From positions 44,970 to 108,969 of the forward strand of contig JBBHKE010000997.1 of the NCBI GenBank assembly GCA_037447655.1: a stretch of DNA of 64,000 bases. Reading direction: 5' to 3'. The translations under genes and the position numbers were made by a program. The notes beneath the pieces were generated by a model. The model was not told the DNA's origin. It saw only the letters and a program-made list of their open reading frames with translations, and searched no databases. This document shows, one piece after another, positions 22,048 to 34,109 of the stretch. Origin of the DNA: Zygnema cylindricum (taxonomy: Eukaryota > Streptophyta > Zygnematophyceae > Zygnematales > Zygnemataceae). Each line of letters begins with the position of its first letter. Position 1 is the first letter of the stretch.

Positions 22048-23990
22048 GAAAGACACCATGACTCAATCTCCTTTCCGTATGTTATTTGATAATGAAATGC
22101 AAGATCTTGCATTCCGATACCAAGATCGATTTGACCTACGGGTTGCTTTCTCTCTTTTAGGTCGTTACCTTCAAGTTCAACCATTACTCTTTATTCTCGC
22201 AAATATGATTCTGTACTTGCAATGACAGAGTTATCCCCAGCTTTTGATAAGAGTCTTGCTATTATAAAAGCCCTAGAAATTCCTTATCTACTAGCTATTC
22301 CGGAAGTCTTTGACCCCTATAGTGATGTTATTACAGCAATAGTTGCGGAAACACCACAACAATTTTCTACTGCCGCACGTGATGGAATTCCAGCACGACG
22401 AGCGATGACGATCTCAGTGTTGGATCCTTTCTAAGTCATATTTGACATGTTGCAAGCGAAGTGTGGTATGCAAAACCCTGATCAAGTTCGACAGTTTATG
22501 AAATTTGAACTGAAATTAATAAAGACCGCTTTTGCCATATGTACTCATATGGAAGCACTTCGTGAAGCATTTCATGACTTAATAATGGATGCTGAAGCTG
22601 TCCAAAAATATGTAGGACATTTTCCGGGTAAGTTAAAGAAATTTATCCGAAGTCACTTGACTCATACCTACCGCATGAAGTTCACTTTTGACCAAACCAC
22701 CTAACATGCAGTAGAATATGAAATGCAAAATTGCTGGTGGGAAGCCCATGACCGTCCTAAAGCAGTCTCGAAAGAACCTATTGTTTCACCATGGAAAAAT
22801 TTTCGGCCTAACAACCGGCCTCTTTAGGTCCCAGCCATGGGAACTCCACCAATTACCCACGGAAATAGACTATGTTTTCAATGTGGGTCTACAAGACACG
22901 ATGCCCGAATGTGTCAAAACAAAACTGCTACTAGTGTGCAAACAGGACATTACGTCTATCAATGTCATATAAAAAACCGAATTTTCTTATCTAAACCAAA
23001 TTAAGAGTAGTGGCATTCCGACTCTATCCGCAAAACTAGTTCAACCAGTTAAAGAACTAGAGAAAGACAACACTCCACCTAAAGTATCTCAAAGAGAGAG
23101 AGAACGATTGGAAATGCAAAAGCAAATAGCGGCCATGATGTAAGAACAATTTACACCTATCATGACTCAAATAAAGACTTAAACTACGGGCATGGCTCGT
23201 ACCGTAGTACACATGCCCACGTTGGCGGGTCGAAACTTACGGAAGTCACTTTCCAACAACGTGCGGCTACGTTCGATAAAGGTTCAACCAATCACAACCG
23301 TGACCGCAAAACTCTTAATAACGTATTCCGTTGTCATTTACTAGAGTACCTTCTCCTCCCTTGCCTGAAACCGCTTAGGCCACAACAGTTGAAGCTCTCA
23401 ACGTAGTGGATTGAACAATACATGAGGCACATCGCGTGAAAGGACGCTTGTGCATCTTATCCGCTATGATTTCTGACACTCCAACCTTGTTATTAACCTC
23501 CAATAGCTCAATTGCAACTGCCACTCAAGCATTACAGCTGAACATAAATCTTGCGACTGTTAGCCTATTTCCGTTGAGGAGCGAAGCACACTCGATCCTC
23601 ACATCAATTTTTTGGATAACGAGAAGGGTTCATTGTTGATCAATACTGTAGCCCCTTTCCCTTTCCCTTATGGAAACGGGTGCAAAGTCGGTGATATAGG
23701 GATCTAGTTTTACACACAAGCTTGGTCTTACTCTAGACAAGCTTCAGCCCACCTCTACCCACTTGCTAACGTCAGCGCGTACAAGCGAGCTAGAACTCGA
23801 AATCTCTAAGGAACCGCTTGTCTTCCAGTTCCAGAATGGAATGGTCACAGATTTTTTAGATGTTTGTGCTCACGCCTTAGTTACAAAATGAAGTGACTAT
23901 GAATACTTAGTGGGATAAGATGTTATATTTCGTGTAGGGGGTGGGATTTACATGCACGACCAGACATTTTTGTATAGGCCCGCTAACTAC
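22048..23990 (+). pseudogene. LTR-element gag-protease fossil
   Basis: Several + strand segments in shifting frames read as one decayed polyprotein. They include MTELSPAFDKSLAIIKALEI (22222 on), an alpha-helical stretch at 22447-22700, WWEAHDRPKAV near 22738, a zinc knuckle CFQCGSTRHDARMC (22873-22914), and near 23672-23900 a protease-like ETGAKSVI followed by SFTHKLGLTLDKL and FQFQNGMVTDFL. The last matches the DTGA active-site context of retroviral-type aspartic proteases, with the Asp replaced. Ty3-like is my guess; no RT is seen. Confidence 0.55.
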
Positions 23991-25288
23991 CCAGAACGTA
24001 AAATCTGCCTCCCAGATAAAAAAATTGATTAACTATCGGCGGAAGAAATTTTGCGCGATGATTCTTAATTTGCCTGAAATTTTCACTAAACCTGGATTCC
24101 TGATAGATACAAGGGAATTTGACCATATATATAACCAAATCTTGTCAATTTTGTTTTCTCTGGTCTCTCCCACACTTCGCATGCCTACAAACTCCTCATG
24201 ATTCTTCCCATCAGCTGGAATCCGGTCTAATTGAGTTTTAACCCGGATGAATTGGTACATTGGGACCTTTTCGATGGCATTAGCATTTTTCTCTTTTTTT
24301 GTCTGTCAAATGAATTATTAATCCGATATTATAATTTTGTCGAGATTGATCTTTTTGTTGGGTTTGAAAGCTTTAGTCCTCAGTAGTTAAGGCTGTGAGG
24401 GGAGTTTTAAAGACTTAGAATATTTTTGGTATATGTATGTGTAATACTTATCTAAATTAGTATGACATTACCGCAGTACAGATGAGTGTTGAGTACCTTA
24501 GTTGGACACGCGTCATCACTTCATGATACGCAGGTATTCAGAAATATTAATGGTAAACAGTAACACGTGTCGCATAATGGACAAACAGATGTGGATGATC
24601 CAACGAACGAAATACATATCGGCTATCTGGGAATGGTCTTGTTCGAGACAAAGATTACGCGACTGATATGAATCGCGTCAACAGATGCGATTAAAAATGA
24701 GACCACATTTGAATAATTATTTGAACGTGTGTCGTCCTCCGCGAAGATTTACTTTACATCTAAAAGCGATCCACGATTAGGAGTTGACTTTTGTGGACGC
24801 TTACAGTCATTTGGACGGATGCACCAATCGCTAACTAAGCAAGTGGCACAATTCATGTACGCCCCCTATTTGTAAACATCTGAAACAGCTTTAATTTTTA
24901 TGTAGTGGATTAATTTTTAGTGTTACAATAGTGAAATTATATAAAAGTCATAATTCGGGTTTGGACGTACCTCCTAAACAGTATACGTACCCGTACTGTT
25001 GACGTACAGTGTTTGTATTCCAATACTGTACTTAATTACACGTGTGGTTATTTTTTTAGTGTAGGGCTCAATATATAGCTTTGTGAGTATAAATTGTAGG
25101 GCTTAGTTTATTTTCAGTATCATAGCTGAGTTTATCAAAGTAAAGGCAGGTTGTTTTTTTACAACTTTGACCTGTTAGTGTGATCACCCTGGTTGATGTT
25201 CTGATGTGAAACTTTGTGAAGAAATTTTATGATATAGAACTATATGTGTGTGTAGTTTTAGTCTGTTATATTATCTCTGTAGAATTCT
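23991..25288. other. Non-coding, possible LTR of the following copia element
   Basis: No gene seen. TGTTGACGTAC at about 24999 recalls the LTR-like start at 15337. A TATA-like TCAATATATAGC is at about 25067. Confidence 0.3.
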
Positions 25289-25448
25289 GTGAGAAGTCTA
25301 CCTGGTTAGTTTGAAAAAATGTCATATGTTTTTAGAAAACTCGAAGCTCATATCTTTTGGATTCCTTGGTGAGAAGTCTACTTAGTTAGTTTGAAAAGCT
25401 GTCATTTGTTTTTGGGAAACTCAAGAGCTGATATCTTTTGGATTCCTT
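25289..25448 (+). repeat. 80-bp tandem duplication
   Basis: GAGAAGTCTAC-YTRGTTAGTTTGAAAA and the following 60 bp occur twice with period 80 (25289 and 25369). Confidence 0.8.
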
Positions 25449-25629
25449 GATGAATCTGGCTAAAATTTTGGGAGGTTACAATGACTAGGATATACTACAT
25501 GCTGGTGCAGTTTGAGTAGCTTTTGTTTATTGTGGATTAAATTGTGTTATCTGTATCACAATTGTTTTTGGGGTAATCTTTGGTTGTTTCAGTGAGTATT
25601 CATTATTGAAATAGGCTATAGACAACACG

Positions 25630-26023
25630 TTATGGGCCGAATCCCATAGCTACCTATATTTGATGGATCAAGCTATCACTACTAGAATTTTATGCTCGAG
25701 AGCTATTTCGAGATGATGGAACTAATGGATATGGATGATAGGACTTTCGGCAAATCATCAAATGGATGGAAAAAGAAGAACCATAAGTATCTAAGAGTTA
25801 TCAATAACTCCTTGAATGAGAAACTAGTAATGTCATACCTAAGTTTTAAAAGTGCAATTGAATTGTGGAAGTGCTTACAATGTACGTATAAAAAGAGTTC
25901 TATATATCACTGGTGTAATAGTGTGACCAAAATAGTTGATTATGTTCTCTTATTAATAATGAGCCTACCAAAATAATACAAAAGTGCATTAAGTAGATTG
26001 ACTTTAATTGATAAAAGAGATTG
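25630..26023 (+). pseudogene. Copia element 2, gag 5' half (host of the nested insertion)
   Basis: PIFDGSSYHY-stop-NFMLESYFE, then KYLRVINNSLNEKLVMSYLS and AIELWKCLQCTYKK match copia gag. A stop replaces the usual Trp. The reading continues (SLPK, ALSRLTLIDKRD) up to the insertion site at GATTG (26019-26023) and resumes at 31957. Confidence 0.65.
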
Positions 26024-26805
26024 TGTTGTTCTAAGACCACCTATGCAGGTGGAGGAGCAGTAGTAGTAGTAGAAGTAGACATGATACACTCTCAGAAACT
26101 ATCAATAATCCTAACAAACATATGTTTTAAAGTGCTCACTAAATCTTATACAAGCATCCAAACCTCACAAAACTCTTTCAAAATATATATTAGCATAAAC
26201 AATGAAAACTCCCAAAGTTTCAGCACAATTGACCCAACAACACTCAAGATATAATACTCAGAAGTTTCCCAAAAACTGTATGCAGTTTACTACTTGGAAG
26301 ATTAAAAACATTTTGTGTTCTGAGTCCTAAGTCTTATAGTTATGTTGTAATGATGTTAAAAGTGTACATGAGAGGTATGTCAAACCGCCAAGCTAGTACT
26401 AATTTATCAAGCTACCACTGAGCTACCACTAAGCTACCACTGAGCTACCACTAAGCTACCGCTGATATAACTAGATTCATATCTATCGCAGCTGCTCTGT
26501 ATTAAACTAAATCATACTAAAATATCCGCAGCTGCGTCGTTCTTACGGATCGTATCAAATGTAGTCGCATTTGCATTGTCTTGACTTCATCGCTACTGCT
26601 TTGTTGTATCACAACTGCGTTGCTGTATCGCAGCTGCGTTGCTGTATCGCAGCTGCGTTGCTGTATTGCAGCTGCTTTGTCTTCCCTTGATGTGTGACGT
26701 GAATGTGGATGTACGTGTCAAACCAAAATACATGAAACAGTGCTTTAGGTGATAACCATTGTCCTCATACTAATTTAGTGAGACTGAAGCTTTCCAAAAA
26801 TAACA
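26024..26805 (-). repeat. 3' LTR of copia 1
   Basis: On the - strand it begins TGTTATTTTTGG after a purine-rich TTTAGGGGCG and ends AGAACAACA. It contains a 20-bp tandem series (CGCAGCTGCGTTGCTGTAT, about 26600-26680) and CTACCACTGAG repeats (about 26409-26465). It still holds a copy of the Gag start region (MSTSTTTT). Confidence 0.85.
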
Positions 26806-26849
26806 CGCCCCTAAAGCTTTAGACTCAGCGTATCAACACAGCTGCGATG

Positions 26850-27203
26850 TCACACTTAGCGCAGCCGATAGCATAATTTGATAGCCTAGAGAACACTTTT
26901 TCTCTTACAAAGTGTAAACGTACATCCATGTGCTTACTCTTGAAGTGGTGACTTGCGTTAGAGGCAATGGTAATGGCAGTCTAGTTATCACACCAGATCA
27001 CCTACATCCATCCTAATTCTTGCAACATGGATTTTACCCATAAGAGTTTTTTGAGGGCCATGCTTGCTGCCATATATTCTGACTCCATCATCGACTGCGC
27101 TGTAACCTTTTGAAGTTTGTTGCTCTAGCACCACGTCCCTTTCCCAATTTGCAAAACGAATCCCGTGGTGGATTTCTGGCTTGGCATGTCGCCATAGCTT
27201 CCA
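26850..27203 (-). pseudogene. Copia 1 RNase H
   Basis: Reads WSDGSYGDMPSQKSTTGFVL, then SEYMAASMALKKLLWV and HHFKSKHMDVRLHFVRE in mixed frames, the copia RNase H signature. It degrades the RNA strand during reverse transcription. Stops interrupt it. Confidence 0.7.
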
Positions 27204-28294
27204 TCACTCCACGTTTGCAGCTTCACTTCTCCTCCGCCTAGTGTGAGTTTGAGGTCTTTTGTTTCCTGCCAAATATCTTAAAACTCTCCTTGCTGCATCA
27301 AAATCAGATTTTCTCGGATTCTTTTGACTCCTGCTAAGTACTCCGATTGCGAGAGCAATGTTAGGATGGGTACAGTTCATGCAATATATTAAGCTTCCCA
27401 CTATCTGTATGTAAGGTATTTGTGTCACAAAATCATTCTCCCCTGACTTAAAATACTCGCTAACAATGACACCTGGTTTTGTGTCATCTCCCTCTAGCTT
27501 TTGCCAAAATTCCATTGGAGTTAGACATTCTTTTGCCCCCCGCATTTTATACTCATCTAACATGTTTCCAATAGCCTCTTTTTGAGTCAATTTTATTACT
27601 TTCTTATTTTTGTCCCTCCATACTTCAATAACCAAAATATATTTCGCCTCACCGAGATCTTTCATCTCGAATCGTGAGGTTAAAGGAATTTGTATTTTGT
27701 TAATTTCAGCGATTGATTTGCTAATTAATAGTAAATCATCTACATACACCGCTATATACACTATCCCATTTTCTCCTTTTAGAACGTAGACAGAGTGATC
27801 AAAACTTATCCTTTGAAATCGTAGGCTAGTCAAAAATTCATCAAGCTTCAGATTCCATTGCCTAGGGGCCTGTTTTAGGCCATACAAAGATTTTAGCAAC
27901 TTGCATACTCAGTGCTCTTTTCCTAGTTCTGCATATTTTTCAGGCCATACAAAGATTTTAGCAACTTGCATACTCAGTGCTCTTTTCCTAGTTCTGCATA
28001 TTTTTCAGGTTGCTGCATGTAAATAGTCTCCTCTAGTTCTCTATGCAAAAATGTTGTCTTTACATCCATCTGATGTATTTCCATATCCTCTATAGCAGCT
28101 AGGGATAACAAAATCCTAACTGTCAAAAATCTAACAATCGTAGAGAATGTTTCTTCAAAATCGATTCCTTCCTTTTGATAATAACCCTTCGCCACAAGTT
28201 TAACCTTATATTTTTCAATGGTGTTATCGGGATTTAACTTCACCTTGAATACCCATTTGGTGCCGATCGCTTTTCGGTTCGGAGGAAGTTCCAC
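27204..28294 (-). pseudogene. Copia 1 reverse transcriptase
   Basis: The N-terminal half (27974-28294) reads IGTKWVFKVKLNPDNT, VKLVAKGYYQKEGIDFEETF and IHQMDVKTTFLH. The C-terminal half (27204-27899) reads LKSLYGLKQAPRQW and the catalytic VYIAVYVDDLLLI. A 65-bp tandem duplication (27877-27941 repeated at 27942-28006) lies between them and breaks the frame. Confidence 0.82.
27877..28006. repeat. 65-bp tandem duplication inside RT
   Basis: AGGCCATACAAAGATTTTAG and the next 45 bases occur twice back to back, identical by eye. Confidence 0.88.
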
Positions 28295-28536
28295 AGGCTC
28301 CTATGTTTGAGCCTCCATGATGGACTTCATTTCGTCGTTTGCTGCCTCAATCCAATGATTCCGCTCTGAAGATGAGAAGGCCTCTTGGATGGTTAAGGGC
28401 TCCCCTGAGGCTGCTAAGTAGGCAAAGTGAGAGCTTGCTTGCAGGCGGATGCTGGATCTTTTTCCCCCCCGGAAATTCTGAGGTTGAGATCGTCAAGTGC
28501 TGCGCATTGCGATGAGTGCGCTGGTTGCGCTGGTTG

Positions 28537-29990
28537 CTATCCGTGTGTATTGACTGCTAATGGTCCGGTTGGAACTGAACTGAATGTTGAATCCGGAGAG
28601 AGTCTGACTTTGGAGTCACCACCGGAGAATGTTGCACATGTGGGACAAGTTTTTTGCATGCAATCTAAGATGACATACTCTTCTACTTTTTGCTGCTTTT
28701 GCTGCTCTGTCATTTGAAAAAAATCTATCGAGTCTAGTTCATCTTTGACAATGATATTCCTTGTTACAACTATTTTCTGCCTCTCAAATACAAAGACTTT
28801 GTAACCTTTAGAGTGATCATCATATCCTAACAAAATACCCGGTAATCCCTTCGGTTCCATTTTCCATTTGTCCGTAGACATATCCAAAATAATGCATTGA
28901 CTACCAAAGACTTTGAAATGGCTAACATCTGGTTTGCTACCTGTCGAGATCTCATAAGGAGTAGAGTCTACTGATCTTGATCCTATCCTATTTTTAATAT
29001 AAACTACACAATTTAGTGCCTCAACCCAAAATTTTGGATCCACATTTTTATCTGCGAGCATCGACCTACAGCTTTCCCTGAGAGTTCTATTTAATCTTTC
29101 TGATACCCTATTTTGTCGAGGGAATATAGACCAGTGAGTAGATGACTTATATCTTCCTTGAGTAAAAAGGTTTCAAATTCTTTTGATGTATATTCACCAC
29201 CATTGTCCGATCAGAGCTGCAAAAAAGGTAAATCATGAAGTTTTTCAACATATGTTTTATAGTGTTTGAAGTGACCAAACACTTCACTCTTCTCCCTCAT
29301 GAAGTAAGCTTTTGTAAACCGTGAGAAATCATCTGTGAAGGTACCATATATTTCATTCCCCCAGTAGATGCAACCTTTGCAAGACCAAAAACATCAGAAT
29401 GAATTTGTTGTAAAAGCTTTGTGGACCGATGCTCAAACTCTTTAGGAAATGGTAGTCTGTGGACTATTCCCAAAGTGCAGCCATCACATGTTTTGACCGG
29501 TTGATCTGTGATTGATACACCCTCTATTTTTCCATCAAGGACCTTTTTTCTCAAACTATCATAGTTTACATGGCCTAATCTTTTATGCCACAACTCATTT
29601 GAATATAAAACATTGGAGTACAGAACATCATTCTTCTTGGTATAAGCCATATCTATTTGGTACATCATGTTATTATCTCTAGTACCTTTAACCGCGACTT
29701 TGCCATTTTTGCTAACAACCTGCCTACCATTTTTCAATTTTACCTCAAAGCCTATACTCTCTACCAAAGACGTAGAAAACATATTTTTCTTTAAGTCAGG
29801 CAACATCATTCTCCTTGGTATAAGCCATATCTATTTGGTACATCATGTTATTATCTCTAGTACCTTTAACTGCGACTTTGCCATTTTTGCTAACAACCTG
29901 CCTACCATTTTTCAATTTTACCTCAAAGCCTATACTCTCTACCAAAGACGTAGAAAACATATTTTTCTTTAAGTCAAGCACAAATAAGAC
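28537..29990 (-). pseudogene. Copia 1 integrase region
   Basis: Includes the GAG-pre-integrase zinc site (LWHKRLGHVNYDSL and CDGCTLGIVHRLPF), the catalytic-core start IHSDVFGLAKVAS, and the C-terminal part (FWVEALNCVVYIKNRI, GILLGYDDHSKGYKVF). Integrase inserts the cDNA into the genome. Frames are broken, and 29624-29811 is tandemly duplicated. Confidence 0.8.
29624..29974. repeat. 188-bp tandem duplication inside the integrase region
   Basis: AACATCATTCTYCTTGGTAT and what follows repeat with period 188 (29624 and 29812), differing at only a few bases. The Gag-pre-integrase reading is therefore present twice. Confidence 0.85.
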
Positions 29991-30137
29991 ATTGTGAAGA
30001 GTTCTTTCAGTTGCTTTGCCCTCCACATCCACTAGCAAAGATACATCACCCACAGCACGAGTATGACCCCTCATTCCACAAGCATAATAAATGTTTTTCT
30101 ACGGCGTTGTTTTCAGATTTTTGAAGATGGGGTTGTT

Positions 30138-30180
30138 CCAGCATATGAGGGCTGACACTCCAATATCCATTATCCATCCA
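30138..30180 (-). pseudogene. Copia 1 protease active-site remnant
   Basis: Reads WIMDIGVSALICW where copia proteases have a WxxDSGAS/T motif; Ser and Ala are replaced, so it would be inactive. Confidence 0.5.
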
Positions 30181-30289
30181 GGATCCTTCGCGCCCTCCAT
30201 CGCTGCCGCCATAGAAAATAGATCCGTTTCATCCTCTTCAAAAAAATTTAGAGTTTCGTCTTCGAGTGATGAAGAGGCTGAAAACAGTG

Positions 30290-31171
30290 CATATCCACGA
30301 GGTGGAGGCCCCGTGAAGTTTTTGTAAAACTCACTTTGTTGCCACTCCGGCCTGTATAAACCTGTATTGTTAGCTTTTTTAAACTTAGGACAAAGTTTGT
30401 ATCCATGACCCCTCTCACTACAATAAAAACATGCATTGTTGGATTGTCTATTCCCACCCTGATTAAATTGTCTGTGCTGATTAAACTAATTTCTTTGCTC
30501 ATTAAACTGTCCTTTCCTCTCAAAGTCTGAATTAAAAGTCTCTACCTGCTCAACATTGAGAATATTAGATGTAGCTTCTTCCTCTAGCAAAATATTGATA
30601 GCTAACTGTAAAGTCCAGCTAGCTTCATCTTTCTGTTTCAGCATTTCAGATGCTCCTTTCTTACTACGAGGGAGACCCCGCATGAGCAATGCTGCCTGTT
30701 GAAACAGAAGAAACTCCCCACCTGCGTAAGCATGTGTATCTACAATGATGCGAAACTTGTTAGAATATTCAGCCATTGTACAGCCAGTGTATTTATAGTC
30801 CCTAGTTTTTCCAGCCAATAGGAATTTATCTTAGACATCAGCCTTTTCATAATCACTTTTAAGTGATTTCCAGATATCAATTGTTTTTTTTCATTTTTTT
30901 CCGAGACATAGCTAAGTACTCGGATATACATTATTTCAGAGTAGAGCGAGCTTGCGTATTTTTCTTAGACCATGACGGATCAGATTCATCGAGCGAACCA
31001 TCCAATATGTCCAAAAGATTGACATTCTCAAAGTGTGTCTCCACCATATCCGCCCAGTAAACATACTTTTCCCCATAAAAGGTAGGAATTCTCTATGAGA
31101 GGCCTATAACCTGTTGTTCTACCACCACCGGTGCAGGTGGAGGAGCAGCAATAGTAGTAGAAGTAGACATG
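30290..31171 (-). pseudogene. Copia 1 gag
   Basis: The ATG at 31169-31171 opens MSTSTTIAAPPPAPVVVE, running across the LTR end at 31112. After a stop, RIPTFYGEKYVYWADMVE follows, then a UBN2-like part (YKYTGCTMAEYSNKF, LLMRGLPRSKKGAS) and a CCHC knuckle CFYCSERGHGYKLC (30388-30433). Gag forms the particle and binds RNA. Several stops are present. Confidence 0.78.
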
Positions 31172-31951
31172 ATACACTTTCAGAAGCTATCAAGAATCCT
31201 ATCAAACAGCTTTTTTAAAGTGCTCACCAAATCTTATACAAGCATCCAAACCTCACAAAACTCTATCAGAATATAGATTAGCATAAACACTGAAAACTCC
31301 CAAAGTTTCAGCAGAATTAACTCCACAACACTCAAGATATAATACTCAGAAGTTTCCCAAAAACTGTATGCATTTTACTACTTGGAAGTTTGGATACATT
31401 TTGTGTTCTGAGTCCTAAGTCTTATACTTGTGTTGTACTGATGATACCACTGTACCTGAGAGGTACGTTAAACCGCCAAGCTAATACTAATCTATCAAGC
31501 TACCACTGAGCTACCACTAAGCTACTGCTGATCTAACTAGATTCATATCTATCGCAGGTGCTCAGTACTAATCTAAATCATATTAAAATATCCGTAGCTG
31601 CGTTGTCCGTACGGATCGTATCAAATGTAATTGCAGATTCATATCTATCGCAGGTGCTCAGTACTAATCTAAATCATATTAAAATATCCGTAGCTGCGTT
31701 GTCCGTACGGATCGTATCAAATGTAATTGCAGTTGCATTGTCTTGACTTTGTCGCTGCTGCTTTGGTGAATCGCAGTTGTGTTGCTGTATATCGTAGATG
31801 CGTTGTTGTATCGCATCTGCGTTGTCTTCCCTTGATGTGTGACGTGAATGTGGATGTAAGTGTCAAACCAAGATACATGAAACTGTGCTTTAGGTGATGA
31901 CCAGTGTCCTCATATTAATTTACTGAGACCTAAAGCTCTCCAAAAACAGCA
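31112..31951 (-). repeat. 5' LTR of copia 1
   Basis: Homologous to 26024-26805. It begins TGCTGTTTTTGG on the - strand and ends at AGAACAACA, directly followed by GGTTATAGGCC, a poor match to the usual primer site. It carries its own 96-bp tandem duplication (31539 and 31635), absent from the 3' LTR. Confidence 0.85.
31539..31728. repeat. 96-bp tandem duplication in the 5' LTR
   Basis: AGATTCATATCTATCGCAGG and the rest of the unit repeat with period 96; only one copy is in the 3' LTR, so it arose after insertion. Confidence 0.88.
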
Positions 31952-31956
31952 GATTG

Positions 31957-32165
31957 GAGCTTAACTTTCGCAAGGAGATTTATTTTAGATGAAAAGGCTA
32001 ATAAAAAGGTTTTATCAAGTGATAGGAATATGAAAGGATCTAAGTCTTAGTCCCTGAAAATACAAAGTAGTAGTGAGTTCGAAGATGGACCTAAGAATTG
32101 TTTTTACTGTAATAATTTAAGACATTCTTTCAAGGTATGTCCATCATAAGGAATAACTAATTCAT
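31957..32165 (+). pseudogene. Copia element 2, gag 3' half
   Basis: Continues the gag frame interrupted at 26023 (SLTFARRFILDEKANKK) and reaches a zinc knuckle CFYCNNLRHSFKVC near 32098-32140. Stops are present. The following A-rich DNA keeps no clear pol. Confidence 0.65.
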
Positions 32166-32536
32166 AAAAAAAACAAAAAGTTATGAAACCAACAATTTAC
32201 ATAAATAAAAGCAAACAAGAAATTAACAAACAATCCGAGAAAAAGACTAGAAAATATTATAAAAAAGATGCAAGAAAATACCTCAAAAAAACGCAAAACA
32301 AAACATTAAAAAGGAAGCAAGTAAAAACCTTTAAAAGAACATAAGAAAAAATAAAAAATATCCCTTTAAAAAAACAAGAAAAATACCTAGAAGGCATGTC
32401 GAGGCTTGCAACCCATAAACTGAAGAGTATTCGAAAGAATTGACCGCGTGTATCGTGGTTGGACTTGTCTCAAAGAGCTCGAATCCTTCTCTGGAGTGTC
32501 ATCCTTGATGTAGATGTAAAGAAGCCTCTACCGTTC

Positions 32537-32664
32537 CGCCATGACGAAAAGACAATTTTCGAGTGACCTATTCAACAAAAACTAGTGTTACCAGAGGAAA
32601 CGCCATGACGAAAAGACAATTTTTGAGTGACCTATTCAACGAAAACTAGTGTTACCACAGGACA
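32537..32664 (+). repeat. 64-bp tandem duplication
   Basis: CGCCATGACGAAAAGACAAT and the rest of the unit occur twice (32537, 32601), nearly identical, within likely copia 2 remnants. Confidence 0.85.
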
Positions 32665-34109
32665 AGCAAAAAAATAAACACAGGAAAGCTGCTAAAGTTT
32701 TGGTCAAAATGGCAATGATCATAATTATAGCTAAAGTAAAATGACCTCGATTCCAGCGAAGGATCTAAATTGAATCAATGAAATCCAGATACAACAAAAT
32801 ATAGAGGATTTTGTTGGTTTTTCGTAATATTATCAAAGACCATAATAGCAGTTACAACAACATAAGTTTATAACATCATAAATAATCCACAATATCATAA
32901 CGCCACAACAACAAAAGCTATGAGGTCATAAGCTACAACATCATAAGCTACAACATCAAAAGAAACAACATACTCAAGCTACAACATAAGGAAGTTAGAA
33001 CATCATAATACACAGCAAGAGGATGCTTATTGAATCGATAGAATCCAAATATTACAGGTTCCATAAACAGGAGCTTGCTTCTACTAGAAATTTCAAGTAT
33101 ACATGTAAACTAGCATGAACGCAAGAAACACCAAACTAGTGGAAAATTAAACACTAGCACATCAATTTACCAATTTTACAGCGGAAAACATCAAAAAGGT
33201 AAAAAAAATTGTAAGACAAGAGTTGAATCCACATTCCAGATCACGCTCGTCAAAAAAGATATGCATCCCAAACAAACAAACATATTTGCATCAATTTCTC
33301 AATTAAACCATTGCAGAGTGTGTGCAACTTACCATTGTGCAACGTGACAGTACACAAAACAAAAAACAGCGGGTAAACAGAGACAATTCCAAAAGCAAGA
33401 GCTCAGACAAACGAAACAATACAAACATCAGAAAATACAAAAAACGTGCAGACCGCTCATAACAATTGCATTTAAAACTTGCATTAAACACCCTCTTTTT
33501 GCAGAACAGTTGTTACCCTCTTTGCAATAAAGATTCTCACATATTAACAACAATCACAGTTTTTGGTCACAATCCTTACTAAGTTGGAACTAAAAACCAT
33601 CAACCACGTGTGATATCTGAACCCCATACGCCTATTATGGCCATCTTTGCTTATATATGTTAAAAATTGTCAAAAATGTAACTAACACTGTTAGCAAAGC
33701 ACTTATAAAATTGATTCCATTCGAGTAGCATGGCTAGAAAATGTTACTTCAAAAAAATATAAGTGTTAACAGATACCAAGCATCAAAATCAATCAAGTCA
33801 AGAAATTAAAATGAAAAAATAGAAGTGAAAAAAAAAAAAATAGGACGGTGAAACTCTAGTAGCCATGAAGGTGAGCTTGCAACAGGACACAAGTTGTGCA
33901 TGTAAAGGACAAGTTGTGCATGTAAAGGACCAGAAACTAACAAAACAATTATCGTTGACGTTATACCATGCATTAAACCATTGCGCTTACACCAAGAAAA
34001 TAAAGAGTGGAAATGAAAAAAAGAAAGGCAAGATAAGAAATTTACATTAAAAAATTCGCCATCATACAAAAAGGAAAGGTCTAAAAAACCAAGACACTAA
34101 AAAAAAAAA
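32665..34109. other. Non-coding, A-rich
   Basis: No gene recognised. It includes a 21-bp tandem pair (ACAAGTTGTGCATGTAAAGG, about 33892-33932). The ORF at 33303-33491 shows no domain. Confidence 0.4.

Larger units (their letters stand above)
26024..31951 (-). mobile_element. Ty1/copia retrotransposon 1, full structure, decayed
   Basis: A 5.93-kb element on the - strand with LTRs at 31112-31951 (5') and 26024-26805 (3'), flanked by the 5-bp target duplication GATTG (26019-26023 and 31952-31956). Order from right to left is LTR, gag, protease, integrase, reverse transcriptase, RNase H, LTR: the copia order, with integrase before RT. Many stops, frameshifts and internal tandem duplications make it inactive. 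It inserted into the gag gene of copia element 2; dropping one GATTG brings the two flanking gag pieces back into one frame. The Gag start codon lies inside the 5' LTR. Confidence 0.88.

Noticed and set aside
33892-33932. Possible CRISPR-like repeat
   Set aside because: Only two adjacent 21-bp copies without spacers in eukaryotic DNA; a simple tandem duplication.
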